A stretch of 64,000 bases of DNA from Thermococcus radiotolerans (GCF_002214565.1 NZ_CP015106.1:310001-374000); one strand, 5' to 3'; shown: positions 33,927 through 43,523, counted from the stretch's first letter. Made by a program: numbers and translations. The notes: a model not told the origin generated them from the sequence alone.

Positions 33927-34385
33927 ATGAAGAAGTTGCTGGCTGGATTTATGGCTTTGGCCGTCTTCGGCCTCGTGTTTGGGGCCGTTGCGGCCTATCA
34001 GGGCACTCCAGGACCGAACCCGGAAGTTGAGAGAAGCACGGCTATGGCCTACGCCAAGGGCATGGGACACGGAAACGGCGGCATGATGGCCGGAGAGGGG
34101 ACTCCCTACATGGGCCTCGGTGTGAAGTCGGCCAACCTAACCGAGGTGAGCGTTGACCCTGCCGAGGTAACCGACTATCTTGCCCAGGTCTCGGTTGAGG
34201 AGTTCACGAACAACCGCGGCATAACCGTCCAGAAACTCGTCTACGAGGGCGATCACGTCGGGAAGGTCGTTGGCGATTACGACCTCACCCAGCTGAGCGT
34301 TTACGCCGCCTACGAAACCTCCAACGGCGTTAAGGTTTTCCTAGCCTACGACGGGGACATAGTGGGCTTCGTTTTCATGAGGTGA
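33927..34385 (+). CDS. Secreted protein with Gly/Met/His-rich segment
   Basis: This is a 152-residue protein with a clear signal peptide (MKKLLAGFMALAVFGLVFGA, likely cleaved after AVAA or nearby). After the signal comes a segment AYAKGMGHGNGGMMAGEG rich in Gly, Met and His, which could coordinate a soft metal such as copper. A beta-rich domain then ends in VKVFLAYDGDIVGFVFMR. It has its own strong promoter and is followed by a T-rich terminator at about 34400-34415. The family is not recognised, and metal binding is inference. Confidence 0.75.
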   Translation: MKKLLAGFMALAVFGLVFGAVAAYQGTPGPNPEVERSTAMAYAKGMGHGNGGMMAGEGTPYMGLGVKSANLTEVSVDPAEVTDYLAQVSVEEFTNNRGITVQKLVYEGDHVGKVVGDYDLTQLSVYAAYETSNGVKVFLAYDGDIVGFVFMR

Positions 34386-34399
34386 GCCCACTGCCTCCT

Positions 34400-34421
34400 T
34401 CACTTTTTTTGATTTTTAAGC
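34400..34421 (+). terminator. T-rich bidirectional terminator region
   Basis: CACTTTTTTTGATTTTTAAG lies between convergent genes. The T7 and T5 runs terminate plus-strand transcription. The complementary A-rich strand is less favourable for the opposite direction. Confidence 0.5.
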
Positions 34422-34436
34422 CAGAGAACGTCCGTT

Positions 34437-34898
34437 CTATGGGCTTTCCACAAGCTTTCTCGCTTCCTCGAGAACCTTCGCCGCGTGGCCCTTCGCCCGG
34501 ACGTTGAGTTTCTTCCAGACGATTTCGCCGTTCGGGTCGAATATGAACGTGCTCCTTATCACTCCCTCGTACTCTTTCCCGTAGCGCTTCTTCTTGCCCC
34601 ACGCTCCGAGGGCCTTTATCAGCTTTACCTCTGGGTCGCTGAGTAGCCTGACTTTCAGCCCGTGCTTCTCCTTGAATTTCATGTGGCTCTTCACGGAGTC
34701 CTTTGAGACGCCTATAACCTGAAAGCCGAGCCGTTCAAATTCGGGGAGAAGCTCCGTGAACTCCTTCGCCTCGGTGGTGCAGCCCGGTGTGTTGTCCTTG
34801 GGATAGACGTAGAGAACGGTCCATTTGCCACCCAGAACTTCGAGGAGTGAAACTTCCTTCCCCTCTTCATCAAAAACCATGACTTCCAGTGGGTTCAT
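34437..34898 (-). CDS. bcp: Peroxiredoxin Q/BCP, single-cysteine form
   Basis: This is a 153-residue thiol peroxidase of the BCP family. The peroxidatic Cys is in DNTPGCTTEAKEF (residue about 39). In two-Cys members a resolving Cys sits five residues later; here that position is Lys and no other Cys exists in the protein. It must therefore be resolved by an external thiol such as a protein disulfide oxidoreductase. ATG 34898 is preceded by GGGTGATGGA. Together with the Prx6-type gene at 5.8 kb it covers peroxide defence. Confidence 0.93.
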   Translation of the reverse strand: MNPLEVMVFDEEGKEVSLLEVLGGKWTVLYVYPKDNTPGCTTEAKEFTELLPEFERLGFQVIGVSKDSVKSHMKFKEKHGLKVRLLSDPEVKLIKALGAWGKKKRYGKEYEGVIRSTFIFDPNGEIVWKKLNVRAKGHAAKVLEEARKLVESP

Positions 34899-34996
34899 TC
34901 CATCACCCTCCCCAATTAGGAGATCCTAACTCATAAACGTTTTGCGTGGGATAAGATTATTTAGGAATGGATTGAATTGTTCCATTAGGTGGGAAC

Positions 34997-36433
34997 ATGA
35001 AGCTTCCGTCTCACAAAACTAAGATAGTTGCCACGATAGGCCCTGCCTCGATGAACAGGAAGACCATCGAGGCCATGATAAGGGCCGGGTTGAGCGTCGC
35101 GAGGATAAACTTCGCCCACGGTGACCTTGAGCAGCATGCTAAGACGATCGAGACCGTGAGGGAAGCCTCTGAGAGGCTCAACCGTCCGGTGGCGATCCTC
35201 GGAGACCTCCCCGGGGTCAAAATCCGAGTTGGGGAGATACTCAACGGTTCCGTAACGCTGAGACGATGGCAGACGGTGGTTCTGACGACGAGGGACGTCG
35301 CCGGAACCGAGGGCGAGATACCAGTGGAGTTCAAGGAGTTTCCAAAAATGGTGTCCAAGGGGGACGTCATATACCTGAGTGACGGATTCATAGCTTTGCG
35401 CGTTGAGGACGTTCGCGGTCCGGATGTTGTCTGCAAGGTTCTCGTGGGAGGGACCCTCTTCTCCCACAAGGGCATCAACGTGCCGAAGGCGAGGATGGCG
35501 ATAGATGCCGTGACCGACAGGGATTTGGAGTTCATAGAATTCGCGATTGAACACGGCATTGACGCCGTAGGTATAAGCTTCGTCGGCTCGGCCTACGATG
35601 TTCTCAAGGTCCGGAGATTCGTGGAGGAGCGGAAGGGGAGTCTCTTCATAATCGCGAAGATAGAAAGGCCGGACGCCGTGAAGAACTTCGACGACATACT
35701 CTGCGCCGCCGATGGAATAATGATAGCCAGGGGCGACCTCGGTGTTGAAATGCCCATCGAGAAGCTCCCCGTCCTTCAGAAGAAGCTCATACACAAGGCC
35801 AACGTTGCCGGAAAACCCGTGATAACCGCCACGCAGATGCTGGAGAGCATGACCGAGGAGAAGTTGCCCACTAGGGCGGAGGTCACGGATGTGGCGAACG
35901 CTATCTTGGACGGCACCGACGCGGTTATGCTCTCTGAAGAAACTGCCGTTGGGAAGTATCCCGTCGATGCGGTTAGAATGATGGCGAGGATAGCCAAGAC
36001 GATAGAGGCATACAGGGACTCCCAGTGGTCCGCGCGCATCATCGAATGGAAGATGACCCGCTGGAGTGAGAAGGGCCCGAAGAAGGGCACGATAAAGGAC
36101 ACGATAGCCAGGAGCATCATAGAGGCGCTTAACTCGATGGACATCAAGTACATACTCACCCCAACGAGAACTGGAGAGACGGCAAGGCTCATATCGCGCT
36201 TCAAGCCGAAGCAGTGGGTTCTGGCATTCGCCACCGACGAGCACGTTGCCAGGAGTCTGATGTTCTCGTACGGTGTCTACCCATTCGTCGTCACCGAGAC
36301 CAGCGAGGAGGAGATACTGCGTCTCATACGGGGGCTGGGACTGGTCAAAGAGAACGACCCGGTTCTCCTGACCAAGGGGACGCCGATAGGAAAGACGGTC
36401 GGCACGAACACCATCCGGATATTCACGGTTTGA
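34997..36433 (+). CDS. pyk: Pyruvate kinase
   Basis: This is a 478-residue glycolytic enzyme converting phosphoenolpyruvate and ADP to pyruvate and ATP. It shows [11 protein letters not shown] at the N-terminus, the metal/PEP site [29 protein letters not shown], and [12 protein letters not shown]; the C-terminal domain ends in TNTIRIF. Length and motifs match archaeal pyruvate kinases. ATG 34997 has AGGTGGGAAC upstream. An AATGGA/TCCATT inverted repeat lies just before it (34968-34988 region), but I see no TATCAC-N5-GTGATA glycolytic-regulator site. Confidence 0.97.
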   Translation: MKLPSHKTKIVATIGPASMNRKTIEAMIRAGLSVARINFAHGDLEQHAKTIETVREASERLNRPVAILGDLPGVKIRVGEILNGSVTLRRWQTVVLTTRDVAGTEGEIPVEFKEFPKMVSKGDVIYLSDGFIALRVEDVRGPDVVCKVLVGGTLFSHKGINVPKARMAIDAVTDRDLEFIEFAIEHGIDAVGISFVGSAYDVLKVRRFVEERKGSLFIIAKIERPDAVKNFDDILCAADGIMIARGDLGVEMPIEKLPVLQKKLIHKANVAGKPVITATQMLESMTEEKLPTRAEVTDVANAILDGTDAVMLSEETAVGKYPVDAVRMMARIAKTIEAYRDSQWSARIIEWKMTRWSEKGPKKGTIKDTIARSIIEALNSMDIKYILTPTRTGETARLISRFKPKQWVLAFATDEHVARSLMFSYGVYPFVVTETSEEEILRLIRGLGLVKENDPVLLTKGTPIGKTVGTNTIRIFTV

Positions 36434-36458
36434 TGTTTTTTATTTTCAGGTGATTGGA

Positions 36459-37070
36459 GTGAGGACGTTCATAGTCAAGGCCAACAAAGCTCACACCGCC
36501 CCGGATTTCAAACTCAAGGACCTCCCGGGCACAAGCGGCAGAATAGACCTTCTGTGTAGGTTCTTAAACTCCGCTTTTCTCCTGTCCCACGGCTTCAGAA
36601 AAAACGTCAGGGTGTGGCTGAGTCTCTACGGTCCGCCAAACCCGCCGAAGGCGATAAGGTTCGAGGGCCAGGAGATGAAGCCAAAGACCCTCAACCCAGA
36701 TGAGCTCAGCACCGCTAAGCTTATAATCCGCGCCCTTAAGGCCGCCGAAGGCTTGAAGGGACCGAGCAAAGAGGTCGAGGTTCTACCGGGCATCTACGTG
36801 AGCAACATGACCTTTGAGGATATCGTTAGGAGAGCCCTCAGGGGCTCCACCCTCTACTACCTCCACGAGGAGGGGAGGCCGATAACCGACGTGAGTTTCC
36901 CCCAGAACGTGGCCTTCGTTCTCGGCGACCATGAAGGGTTAAGAAAAGAAGACGAGGCCTTTCTAGCGGGAATAGCGCAAAAAATAAGCGTTGGGAGGAA
37001 GAGTTACCTTGCATCCCACGTGGTCGCCTACGTGAACATATTCCTTGACTCCCTCACTCCTCCGCCCTGA
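36459..37070 (+). CDS. trmY: tRNA pseudouridine(54) N1-methyltransferase TrmY
   Basis: This is a 203-residue SPOUT methyltransferase converting Psi54 of archaeal tRNA to 1-methylpseudouridine. Family marks are [31 protein letters not shown] at the start, [23 protein letters not shown] and the knot segment FVLGDHEGL. The start is GTG 36459 with AGGTGATTGGA upstream; the longer frame from 36450 overlaps that site. It follows pyruvate kinase by 25 bases with a T-run between. Its end overlaps a convergent gene by 17 bases. Confidence 0.94.
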   Translation: MRTFIVKANKAHTAPDFKLKDLPGTSGRIDLLCRFLNSAFLLSHGFRKNVRVWLSLYGPPNPPKAIRFEGQEMKPKTLNPDELSTAKLIIRALKAAEGLKGPSKEVEVLPGIYVSNMTFEDIVRRALRGSTLYYLHEEGRPITDVSFPQNVAFVLGDHEGLRKEDEAFLAGIAQKISVGRKSYLASHVVAYVNIFLDSLTPPP

Positions 37071-37500
37071 GCTTCAGCGAGGTGTGCTCCTGCTTGAGCT
37101 CCTCCAGCTTCTCCAGTATCTTTTCGCTGGTCTCCCTGAGCTGCAGTGCCAGCTCCTCGAGCTCCTTTATCTGCTCCTCGAGGGCCTTCTCGCGCTCCTC
37201 GATTTCCTCCATGGCCATCGCGAGCTTCTCTTCCTCGTTCTTTCTGTAAACCTCGATGTTCAGTCCCTCGTAGTCCCATTTGATGGTCCCATCTTCAATA
37301 CTGAACGGCACTGTTATCCTGACGACGTCGCTCTTCTCAACGCCGAGCTCCTGGAGCTTCTCGAAGATTTTCTGGTTCAGCTCTCCCGCCGCCCTGACGA
37401 CCTCTCTTGGATCGACTTTCTTCCGCGTCAGTGCGAAGAGAACGCGTCTCACCTTGTAGGCGTAGCCAGAGGCACGAACGAATCCCGTACTCAGCCTCAT
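37054..37500 (-). CDS. DUF2258-type coiled-coil protein
   Basis: This is a 148-residue protein. Residues 1-90 form a conserved domain ([23 protein letters not shown] ... [18 protein letters not shown]) belonging to the archaeal DUF2258 group. Residues 90-148 are a long charged coiled coil. ATG 37500 follows GGTGGTGACC. The 3' end overlaps trmY on the opposite strand by 17 bases. DUF2258 proteins occur widely in Thermococcales and Crenarchaeota; the function is not established. Confidence 0.8.
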   Translation of the reverse strand: MRLSTGFVRASGYAYKVRRVLFALTRKKVDPREVVRAAGELNQKIFEKLQELGVEKSDVVRITVPFSIEDGTIKWDYEGLNIEVYRKNEEEKLAMAMEEIEEREKALEEQIKELEELALQLRETSEKILEKLEELKQEHTSLKLRAEE

Positions 37501-37556
37501 GGTCACCACCATAAGTGTTTTATCCCTTGGGAAATAAATAACTAACGGTGAGAAAA

Positions 37557-38240
37557 ATGAACATCCTCATATTCGGCCCTCCGGGAAGCGGCAAGTCCAC
37601 CCACTCAAGGACCATAACCGAGCGCTATGACCTGACGTACGTCTCCTCCGGCGATATGATACGTGCCGAGATAGAGCGCGGAAGCTCCCTCGGCAGGGAG
37701 CTACAGAAGTACCTTGCGCGCGGGGAGCTGATACCGGACACCGTTGTGAACACACTGATAATCTCTCGGCTGAGGCGCGACAGGAGGAACTTCATCATAG
37801 ACGGCTACCCAAGAACCGCGGAGCAGGTTCTGGCCCTGGAGAACTACCTCTACGACCACGGCATGAGCATAGACGTCGCCATAGAGATATCCATATCCAG
37901 GGAGGAAAGCATCGAGAGAATCTCCGGAAGGAGGATATGCTCGAAGTGCGGTGCCGTGTACCACCTGAGGTATAGGCCCCCTAAAATTCCCGGAAAATGC
38001 GACATCTGCGGTGGAAAACTGGTGCAGAGGGAGGACGACCGGCCGGAGATAGTTGGAAGGCGCTACGACCTCTACGTGCGGAACATGGAGCCGATCATCA
38101 AGTTCTACAAAAAGCAGGGCGTGTACGTTAGAATAGACGGGCACGGTGGAATAAACGAGGTCTGGGAGAGGATAAGACCCCTCCTGGACTACATCAGGAA
38201 CCGGGAGTCTCCTTCCCCAGGAGGCTCATCAGCTCCCTGA
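37557..38240 (+). CDS. adk: Adenylate kinase, long zinc-LID form
   Basis: This is a 227-residue nucleotide kinase interconverting ATP + AMP and 2 ADP. The P-loop is FGPPGSGKST (residues 5-14), then the AMP-binding VSSGDMIR and IIDGYPRT. The LID domain carries a four-Cys zinc site (ICSKCGAV ... CDICGGK). ATG 37557 follows GGTGAGAAAA. The last 47 bases overlap the convergent gene at 38194, and the C-terminal tail rich in Pro, Ser and Gly is probably disordered. Confidence 0.95.
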   Translation: MNILIFGPPGSGKSTHSRTITERYDLTYVSSGDMIRAEIERGSSLGRELQKYLARGELIPDTVVNTLIISRLRRDRRNFIIDGYPRTAEQVLALENYLYDHGMSIDVAIEISISREESIERISGRRICSKCGAVYHLRYRPPKIPGKCDICGGKLVQREDDRPEIVGRRYDLYVRNMEPIIKFYKKQGVYVRIDGHGGINEVWERIRPLLDYIRNRESPSPGGSSAP

Positions 38241-38952
38241 CCTCATCGCTTTCTGCCAGCTCCTCGGCTTCCTTCTCGATCTCGACCTTTCTCTTTAGGA
38301 TCGACGCGAGGGTTTTATCCTCCGGGTCGAGTATCTTGACCTCAACGGGGATGACCCTCTTTGTCAGGGTTTTGAGGTAGGTCCTCGTCTTGTGCCTCAG
38401 CTTCTTTTCCAGCCCTCCCTTCTCCTCAGGAGGAACGGGGTGTTCCATCTTAAGGACTATCGTGAGGATGTGGGGCTCCTCAATGGGCACAGTCACCGCG
38501 AGGGCAGAGAAGCGCACGTTCCACTCACGCAGGGTTATCATGAGGCCCTTTCCGAGGCGTTCTAGAACGTCCCTCATCTCATCCGGGCCGTTGACTACGA
38601 GCTTGGCGGCCCTCTCCGGGTGCTCCTCCCTGGGATGTTCGTCCACTACCTTGAAGCCAGATATCGCAAACCTGACCCCGTAGACCTTCCCGAAGGTTTC
38701 CGTGGCGTCGGAGGCAAGTTTCTCAAGGAGGCCGTAGACGAAGGGGTCCACCTCCATGGAGAGGAACCTCTGGAGCCCCCGGACCTTCAGGAAGAATATG
38801 AGGTTCAGAATCCTATCCTCCGGCTGGACGAAGACGGTGAGCTCCTCCAGCGATGCCCCAAAGGCCTCAACTGCTTCCCTAATCCTTCCCGCGAATAGTT
38901 TGTCAATGATTGGGTAGTACTCTGGTGGTTTAACGGTCAGCAATTCCAACAC
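38194..38952 (-). CDS. Uncharacterised soluble protein of 252 residues
   Basis: This is an acidic/basic soluble protein beginning MLELLTVKPPEYYPIIDKL. The middle (FAISGFKVVDEHPREEHPERAAKLVVNG) and the following GLMITLREWNVRFSALAVTVP suggest beta strands. The C-terminal 60 residues are a charged helix (ILKRKVEIEKEAEELAES). Signal peptide and membrane segments are absent. I recognise no family. It overlaps the adenylate kinase gene by 47 bases tail-to-tail, unusual in length for this genome. Confidence 0.78.
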   Translation of the reverse strand: MLELLTVKPPEYYPIIDKLFAGRIREAVEAFGASLEELTVFVQPEDRILNLIFFLKVRGLQRFLSMEVDPFVYGLLEKLASDATETFGKVYGVRFAISGFKVVDEHPREEHPERAAKLVVNGPDEMRDVLERLGKGLMITLREWNVRFSALAVTVPIEEPHILTIVLKMEHPVPPEEKGGLEKKLRHKTRTYLKTLTKRVIPVEVKILDPEDKTLASILKRKVEIEKEAEELAESDEVRELMSLLGKETPGS

Positions 38953-39015
38953 TCCGTTACTAAATACGACGAAATCACTTTAAGGGTTTTCCATACAGAG
39001 ATACTTGGTGGTTCC

Positions 39016-39297
39016 ATGCGGATTAAATTCTACGCCACGTTTAGAGAGCTGGTCGGGAGGAAGGAGGTGGAGGTTCACGGTGTAAAAACCGTGCGCGAGC
39101 TCATTGAGTATCTCTCGGAACACTACAGCCCTGAGATTAAAAAACAGCTCATTGAAACGGAGCGCATTAACGAGGACAAGCCGGTTGATGGGATGATACT
39201 CGTCAACGGTCACAACGTTCTTCACCTGAACGGGCTCGACACCGAACTTAAAGAAGATGATGAGGTTCACATATTCCCGCCGGCGGGGGGAGGATGA
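39016..39297 (+). CDS. Ubiquitin-like small archaeal modifier / MoaD-family protein
   Basis: This is a 93-residue beta-grasp protein ending in the diGly tail PAGGG. The motif IKFYATFRELVGRKEVEV is typical of SAMP1/MoaD proteins. It can be adenylated by an E1-like enzyme to act as a sulfur carrier (molybdopterin or thiamine-type) or be conjugated to lysines. Its final codons overlap the next gene (ATGA). The E1 gene is not in the window. The tungstopterin enzyme at 6.7 kb implies a need for MoaD function. Confidence 0.92.
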   Translation: MRIKFYATFRELVGRKEVEVHGVKTVRELIEYLSEHYSPEIKKQLIETERINEDKPVDGMILVNGHNVLHLNGLDTELKEDDEVHIFPPAGGG

Positions 39298-39578
39298 TGG
39301 CGGTTGCCGAGCTGTGCCTGTTCCCACTGGGGACGGAAACGCCGAGCGTGGGAAAGTACCTGGAGCCCGTACTGGAGGTCATCAGGGCGAGCGGCCTCAA
39401 GTACAAGCTCTGTCCGATGGGTACGGTCGTTGAAGGCTCGGTGGAGGAAATCCTCGACCTTGTGAAGGCCTGCCATGAGGCCATCTTCAGGGCAGGGGCC
39501 GAGAGGGTCGTCATAAGCCTGAGGATAGACGACAGGATTGATAAACCCCTGACGATAGAGGGCAAGATGAGGGTGTGA
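39294..39578 (+). CDS. MTH1187-family thiamine-binding protein
   Basis: This is a 94-residue ferredoxin-like protein of the UPF0045/YqgV family, members of which bind thiamine pyrimidine moieties. Landmarks are AVAELCLFPLGTETPSVGKYL at the N-terminus and KYKLCPMGTVVEGS in the middle. It overlaps the SAMP1-like gene by 4 bases; ATG 39294 or 39297 may start. Linkage to a sulfur-carrier protein fits a thiamine-related role, as inference. Confidence 0.9.
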   Translation: MMAVAELCLFPLGTETPSVGKYLEPVLEVIRASGLKYKLCPMGTVVEGSVEEILDLVKACHEAIFRAGAERVVISLRIDDRIDKPLTIEGKMRV

Positions 39579-39579
39579 T

Positions 39580-40251
39580 ATGGCCGAGTACTTCGACAGG
39601 ATAGCGGACAGGTACGACGAATGGTATCGGACGAAGACGGGCAGCTACGTTGACAGAATCGAGAAGTGGCTCGTCTTCTCAATGCTGCGGTCGAAGTCCG
39701 GAAAGGCGCTTGATCTCGGCTGTGGGACGGGCAACTATACCCTTGAGCTGAAGAAGAGGGGCTTCGACGTGGTTGGGCTGGACGCCAGCGAAGGTATGCT
39801 AGAGGTGGCGCGGAAGAAAGGTCTGGAATGCATAAAAGGAGACGCCTACAGCCTGCCGTTTCCAGAGGGGAGCTTTGATTTGGTTTTGAGCGTCACGATG
39901 TTCGAGTTCCTCCATGAGCCTGAGAAAGTAGTGGCCGAGATAAACCGCGTCCTGAAGCCCGGCGGCGAGGTTCTCATAGCCACGATGAACGGACGGAGCG
40001 CGTGGTTCTTCTTCAAAATGCTGAAGAGCCTGTTCGTGGAGACCGCTTACAGATACGCCCGCTTTTACACTCCTGCCGAGCTTGAGGGCCTGCTCAGGGA
40101 CGCGGGATTCGTTGAGGTGGAGAGCGCTGGGGTGATATACTTCCCTTCATTCTGGCCCTTCCTCGGCCTGGCCGAGGGGGTTGACAGGAAGTTTCACAGG
40201 CGCTGCAAGGGCTTGGCCGCCTTCATAGCCGTCCGGGGAGTGAAGCCTTGA
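39580..40251 (+). CDS. Class I SAM-dependent methyltransferase
   Basis: This is a 223-residue methyltransferase of the UbiE/COQ5-like type. SAM binding is by ALDLGCGTGNYTLELKKRG (residues about 43-61) and VVGLDASEGML, with SLPFPEGSFDLVLS and LKPGGEVLIATM further on. ATG 39580 starts one base after the thiamine-binding gene stop, and the stop overlaps the TTG of the next gene. The methyl acceptor is unknown. Confidence 0.9.
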   Translation: MAEYFDRIADRYDEWYRTKTGSYVDRIEKWLVFSMLRSKSGKALDLGCGTGNYTLELKKRGFDVVGLDASEGMLEVARKKGLECIKGDAYSLPFPEGSFDLVLSVTMFEFLHEPEKVVAEINRVLKPGGEVLIATMNGRSAWFFFKMLKSLFVETAYRYARFYTPAELEGLLRDAGFVEVESAGVIYFPSFWPFLGLAEGVDRKFHRRCKGLAAFIAVRGVKP

Positions 40252-40652
40252 GAAGGATAAGGCTGATAACCCGTGAGGAGGCATGGAAACGGGCCGAGAG
40301 GATAAAACGGGAGTACGAGGCTATGCACGGCATTGAATTCGAACTTGAGTCGGCGTTTATCCCCCTGGATGACGTCGTACCGACCCAGGCGGCACTGAGC
40401 GAGGTCAAGCTCTTGGTCGTTCTCCAGGAGATAAAGCACGGCTACGACGCGCCGATCATAGTCATACCTCATAAGGACAAGTACTACCTCCTAGATGGCC
40501 ATCACAGGGCCTTTGCCCTGAAGAAGCTGGGATTTGAGAGCGTTGAGGCGATTATAATCCGACCCAGGGGCAGTTTTGTGCCGGGCGTTATCAAAACGAC
40601 GGAAAAAGAGGGGCTAAAAAGGCTCGAAGATGTGAAAATAGTGAGGGATTAA
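40248..40652 (+). CDS. ParB/sulfiredoxin-like domain protein
   Basis: This is a 134-residue protein with a ParB N-terminal-type fold: LSEVKLLVVLQEIKHGYDAPIIVI, then DKYYLLDGHHRAFALKKLG. The DGHHR motif is where ParB and the related archaeal serine kinase SerK bind nucleotide, so CTP/ADP binding or kinase activity is possible. The start is TTG 40248 overlapping the upstream stop (TTGA) with GGGGAGTGA upstream. No DNA-binding domain follows, so it is not a partition ParB. Confidence 0.82.
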   Translation: MRRIRLITREEAWKRAERIKREYEAMHGIEFELESAFIPLDDVVPTQAALSEVKLLVVLQEIKHGYDAPIIVIPHKDKYYLLDGHHRAFALKKLGFESVEAIIIRPRGSFVPGVIKTTEKEGLKRLEDVKIVRD

Positions 40653-43513
40653 CCCTCCCACACCACGTACTCCTTCTTCGTGATGAAGATTGGCTCCACC
40701 CTCTTCCTGACCACGACGACTTTGTCCTCACCGTACTTCTGGTAGAGCTTCTGGATGTAGCCCTCAAAGACGCCGTCGGGCATTGATGCCTGGGCAGGTA
40801 TATCATTGTCCCCCGCGGTGACGCTTATTCCTTCTTTGACCGGCACATAGGTTATGATGTCCTGGTGGGGTTCGAGGTAGAACTTCTCCTGGTAGATGTC
40901 CTTGCCGTTGGGTGCAACGTAATAGACGATGCTCGCCCTGAGGTACAGGTCAACCGTACGCTCCTCCCTGAACGCGGCGGTGAGTTTAAGCTCTCCGCTC
41001 TGTCCTTCACCGAGAACGTAGCTCGGGTTGACCTCCTTTCCATTGACGTAAACCGGTCCGTCGAGGACTCCGACCGGACCGTCCTGAACCAGAACGAAGC
41101 GGTACTTGGTGGCGTTGGGTATCGTCAGGTTCACCTCGAGCGGGGTCTCGTTGAGGTGGTCCATGTTGATGTTCTCTGCCAATACCTCCCTCTTCACGAG
41201 CACGCTGCCGTTGTAGGCCTCGAAGATGAGAGTGGCGTCCTTGGCGTCCCTTCCGAAGGCAGATATCCAGAGCCGCAGCTTCTGATCCCCGAGCGGGAGC
41301 TTTCCACCACCGAGCGTGCTGTAGAAGGCCTTCCACGTACCGTTCTCGAATTTGTCGATCCTGTAAACCGCGAAGGGCCTGAACTCATAGGTCGAAACGC
41401 CACCGTCCCTGTGAACGGGCTTGAAGTTGGCGAAGAGCATCTGGGCGTCCCACGGTTCGAAGGAGAAGGGTATCTGGAACGCCAGCCTCACGAAGTTGCT
41501 GAAGGCTATCTTCTGGTACGCCAGAAGTCCGTAGCCCTGGAAGACGTAGAGGACGTAGGGTATGTCACCCCTTCCCTGTATGACCATTCCCTTGGTGAGG
41601 TCTATGGTGAAAACCGGCTGGTAGGAGTACTTTCCAGTGTTGATGTACACCACGGTCTTTCCGCTCTCGTTGACGTACTGTATGTACTGCATTGGAATGA
41701 CCTGGAACATCGGGCTCTTCCTGTATTCACCGTAGGTTATCGCACCACCGAGGTAGCTTATGGCGTTGAACTTATAGATGTCCTGCTGCCAGACGATGAG
41801 GTAGTTCAGCTCCCAGGCTTCGAAATCTTGCTCGCTCTCGTTTCCGTAGTGGGAGAAGAAGTCCGCCACGATGTAACGCCTGTCGTAGGCGTGACCACCG
41901 TCCGTGGCGGAGCGTCTGTGGCTGAGCAGGCTGGACTCAATCCAGTAGCCGTAGTCCCACCAGCTCGTGGCGCTGTCGAGGGGATTGCTGTTCTCCTTGA
42001 GCCAGGTGAGGGAGTTGACCCAGTCCGCCGGAACTGAGCCCTGGCTCTTCGCGGTGTTGGTGGCTATGCTGTTCATATACTGGGCTCCGATGACGGGTAA
42101 CGGCAGGAATAGGAGCATCAGAAGAACGGCGTAGAGTGCCTTGGTAGTCATGCTCTCCTTCATCTCTTCGACGAAGAGGAAGATCTCCCCTATGGCAACG
42201 CCGGCCAGCAGGAGTATGGCTCCCGAGGCCTGGAACACAAAACGAACCGCCAGGAGAAGCAGATAGAGAGAGCCGATGTAGTAAGTGACGAGGAATATCT
42301 CCTTGTGGCCGGTCAGGTCGTTCCTGGCGAGCTTCCTAACGAACCTCGCGGCGACTATGAGGAACCCCACGGCGGAGAGGATGAATATTATCGCGTCCTT
42401 GGTTTTGACACTGTAGTAGGCCTTTATGGTGTCCCAGTCCGTCTTTGCGAGCTCCGCAACCGTCTGGTAGAGGGGGTTTGACTGTGTGGCGCTTCCAAGG
42501 AACTTGAGGAGGTCCCTACCAAAGTAGCCGTAGAATGCTAGAATTCCGAGAACTGCAATAACTGCGACGGTGCCAAATCTGTGCTTCTTGTCCGAATAGT
42601 TGAGTCCTGTCCGTTCTCCATAGAGCATTATTCCTGCAAGAATACTCAGGGCGATAAGTCCCTCTATTGAGAAGATTATGAAGCTTCTTATCCCGATGAG
42701 TCCTGTGTGGGAGAACGCTAGTCCAAGAACGAGTGAGAGACCGTAAATTGGATAGAAGTCCCTCACGAACCTCTTTAGAGGGTCCATCATCCCAAAGATG
42801 AAGAACACGACTGTGGTAACACCTGCAAAGAGGAGCAGGATTCCAAGACCAAATTGGCTTCCGGTCCACGCGGCCATGTACAGGACGCTCATCAGAAGGA
42901 ACAGGCTCCCCGAGAGGATTTTCCTCCAGTTCCACTCTTTCTCATCGAGGTACACCATGAGAAGGAACACAGCGTAGAGGAAGAACATCATGAACGGGCC
43001 TTCTCCACGGTTGTTGCCGGAGTATGTCTTGCTGAAGTTGGCGTAGGAGAACATCATGAACGCTGCCGTCCAGAGGCCGGCCCAGTTGGAGTGGAGCTTC
43101 CTTCCGAGGAGATACGCCGCTATGATGGTCATTGCTCCAACGAATGGTGGCCAGAGCTTGAACGCTCCCAGCGTATCGTAGCCGAAGACCGAGACGATTT
43201 TATAGAATACCGCTTGGATTGTGTAGAGGCCCAAATAGCCACCCGCCTTTATTCCCGTTGGGGGATCCGCGTAGGCGAAGTACTTGGGAATCCATTCGTG
43301 AATGGCTATCCTGTACATCTCGTAGTGGAAGAAGGTGTCCGGGTCAAGGAAGGTCTTGTAGTTGGAAGTGATGTTCCTTATCCTGAAGCCAACGTAGGCC
43401 AGTATGAGGACTATCAGGGGGATTCCATAGGCCTTGAACTTCTGATAGTACTCAGGGAGGGAGGTTTTCTCTCCCTTCTTCTTTCGTTTTTCCTTAACTT
43501 TCGTTTTTACCAT
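40649..43513 (-). CDS. aglB: Dolichyl-phosphooligosaccharide-protein glycotransferase AglB (STT3)
   Basis: This is a 954-residue oligosaccharyltransferase that transfers the lipid-linked glycan to Asn in N-x-S/T sequons on the outer face. The first catalytic Asp is in the extracellular loop FLDPDTFFHYEM, about 13 membrane segments follow, and the WWDYGYWI signature opens the globular C-terminal domain (about 490 onward). Length fits the long AglB-L form of Thermococcales. ATG 43513 has GAGGTGGTTTGG upstream. It follows glmS by 10 bases, linking glycan transfer to amino-sugar supply. Confidence 0.96.
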   Translation of the reverse strand: MVKTKVKEKRKKKGEKTSLPEYYQKFKAYGIPLIVLILAYVGFRIRNITSNYKTFLDPDTFFHYEMYRIAIHEWIPKYFAYADPPTGIKAGGYLGLYTIQAVFYKIVSVFGYDTLGAFKLWPPFVGAMTIIAAYLLGRKLHSNWAGLWTAAFMMFSYANFSKTYSGNNRGEGPFMMFFLYAVFLLMVYLDEKEWNWRKILSGSLFLLMSVLYMAAWTGSQFGLGILLLFAGVTTVVFFIFGMMDPLKRFVRDFYPIYGLSLVLGLAFSHTGLIGIRSFIIFSIEGLIALSILAGIMLYGERTGLNYSDKKHRFGTVAVIAVLGILAFYGYFGRDLLKFLGSATQSNPLYQTVAELAKTDWDTIKAYYSVKTKDAIIFILSAVGFLIVAARFVRKLARNDLTGHKEIFLVTYYIGSLYLLLLAVRFVFQASGAILLLAGVAIGEIFLFVEEMKESMTTKALYAVLLMLLFLPLPVIGAQYMNSIATNTAKSQGSVPADWVNSLTWLKENSNPLDSATSWWDYGYWIESSLLSHRRSATDGGHAYDRRYIVADFFSHYGNESEQDFEAWELNYLIVWQQDIYKFNAISYLGGAITYGEYRKSPMFQVIPMQYIQYVNESGKTVVYINTGKYSYQPVFTIDLTKGMVIQGRGDIPYVLYVFQGYGLLAYQKIAFSNFVRLAFQIPFSFEPWDAQMLFANFKPVHRDGGVSTYEFRPFAVYRIDKFENGTWKAFYSTLGGGKLPLGDQKLRLWISAFGRDAKDATLIFEAYNGSVLVKREVLAENINMDHLNETPLEVNLTIPNATKYRFVLVQDGPVGVLDGPVYVNGKEVNPSYVLGEGQSGELKLTAAFREERTVDLYLRASIVYYVAPNGKDIYQEKFYLEPHQDIITYVPVKEGISVTAGDNDIPAQASMPDGVFEGYIQKLYQKYGEDKVVVVRKRVEPIFITKKEYVVWEG

Positions 43514-43523
43514 CCAAACCACC

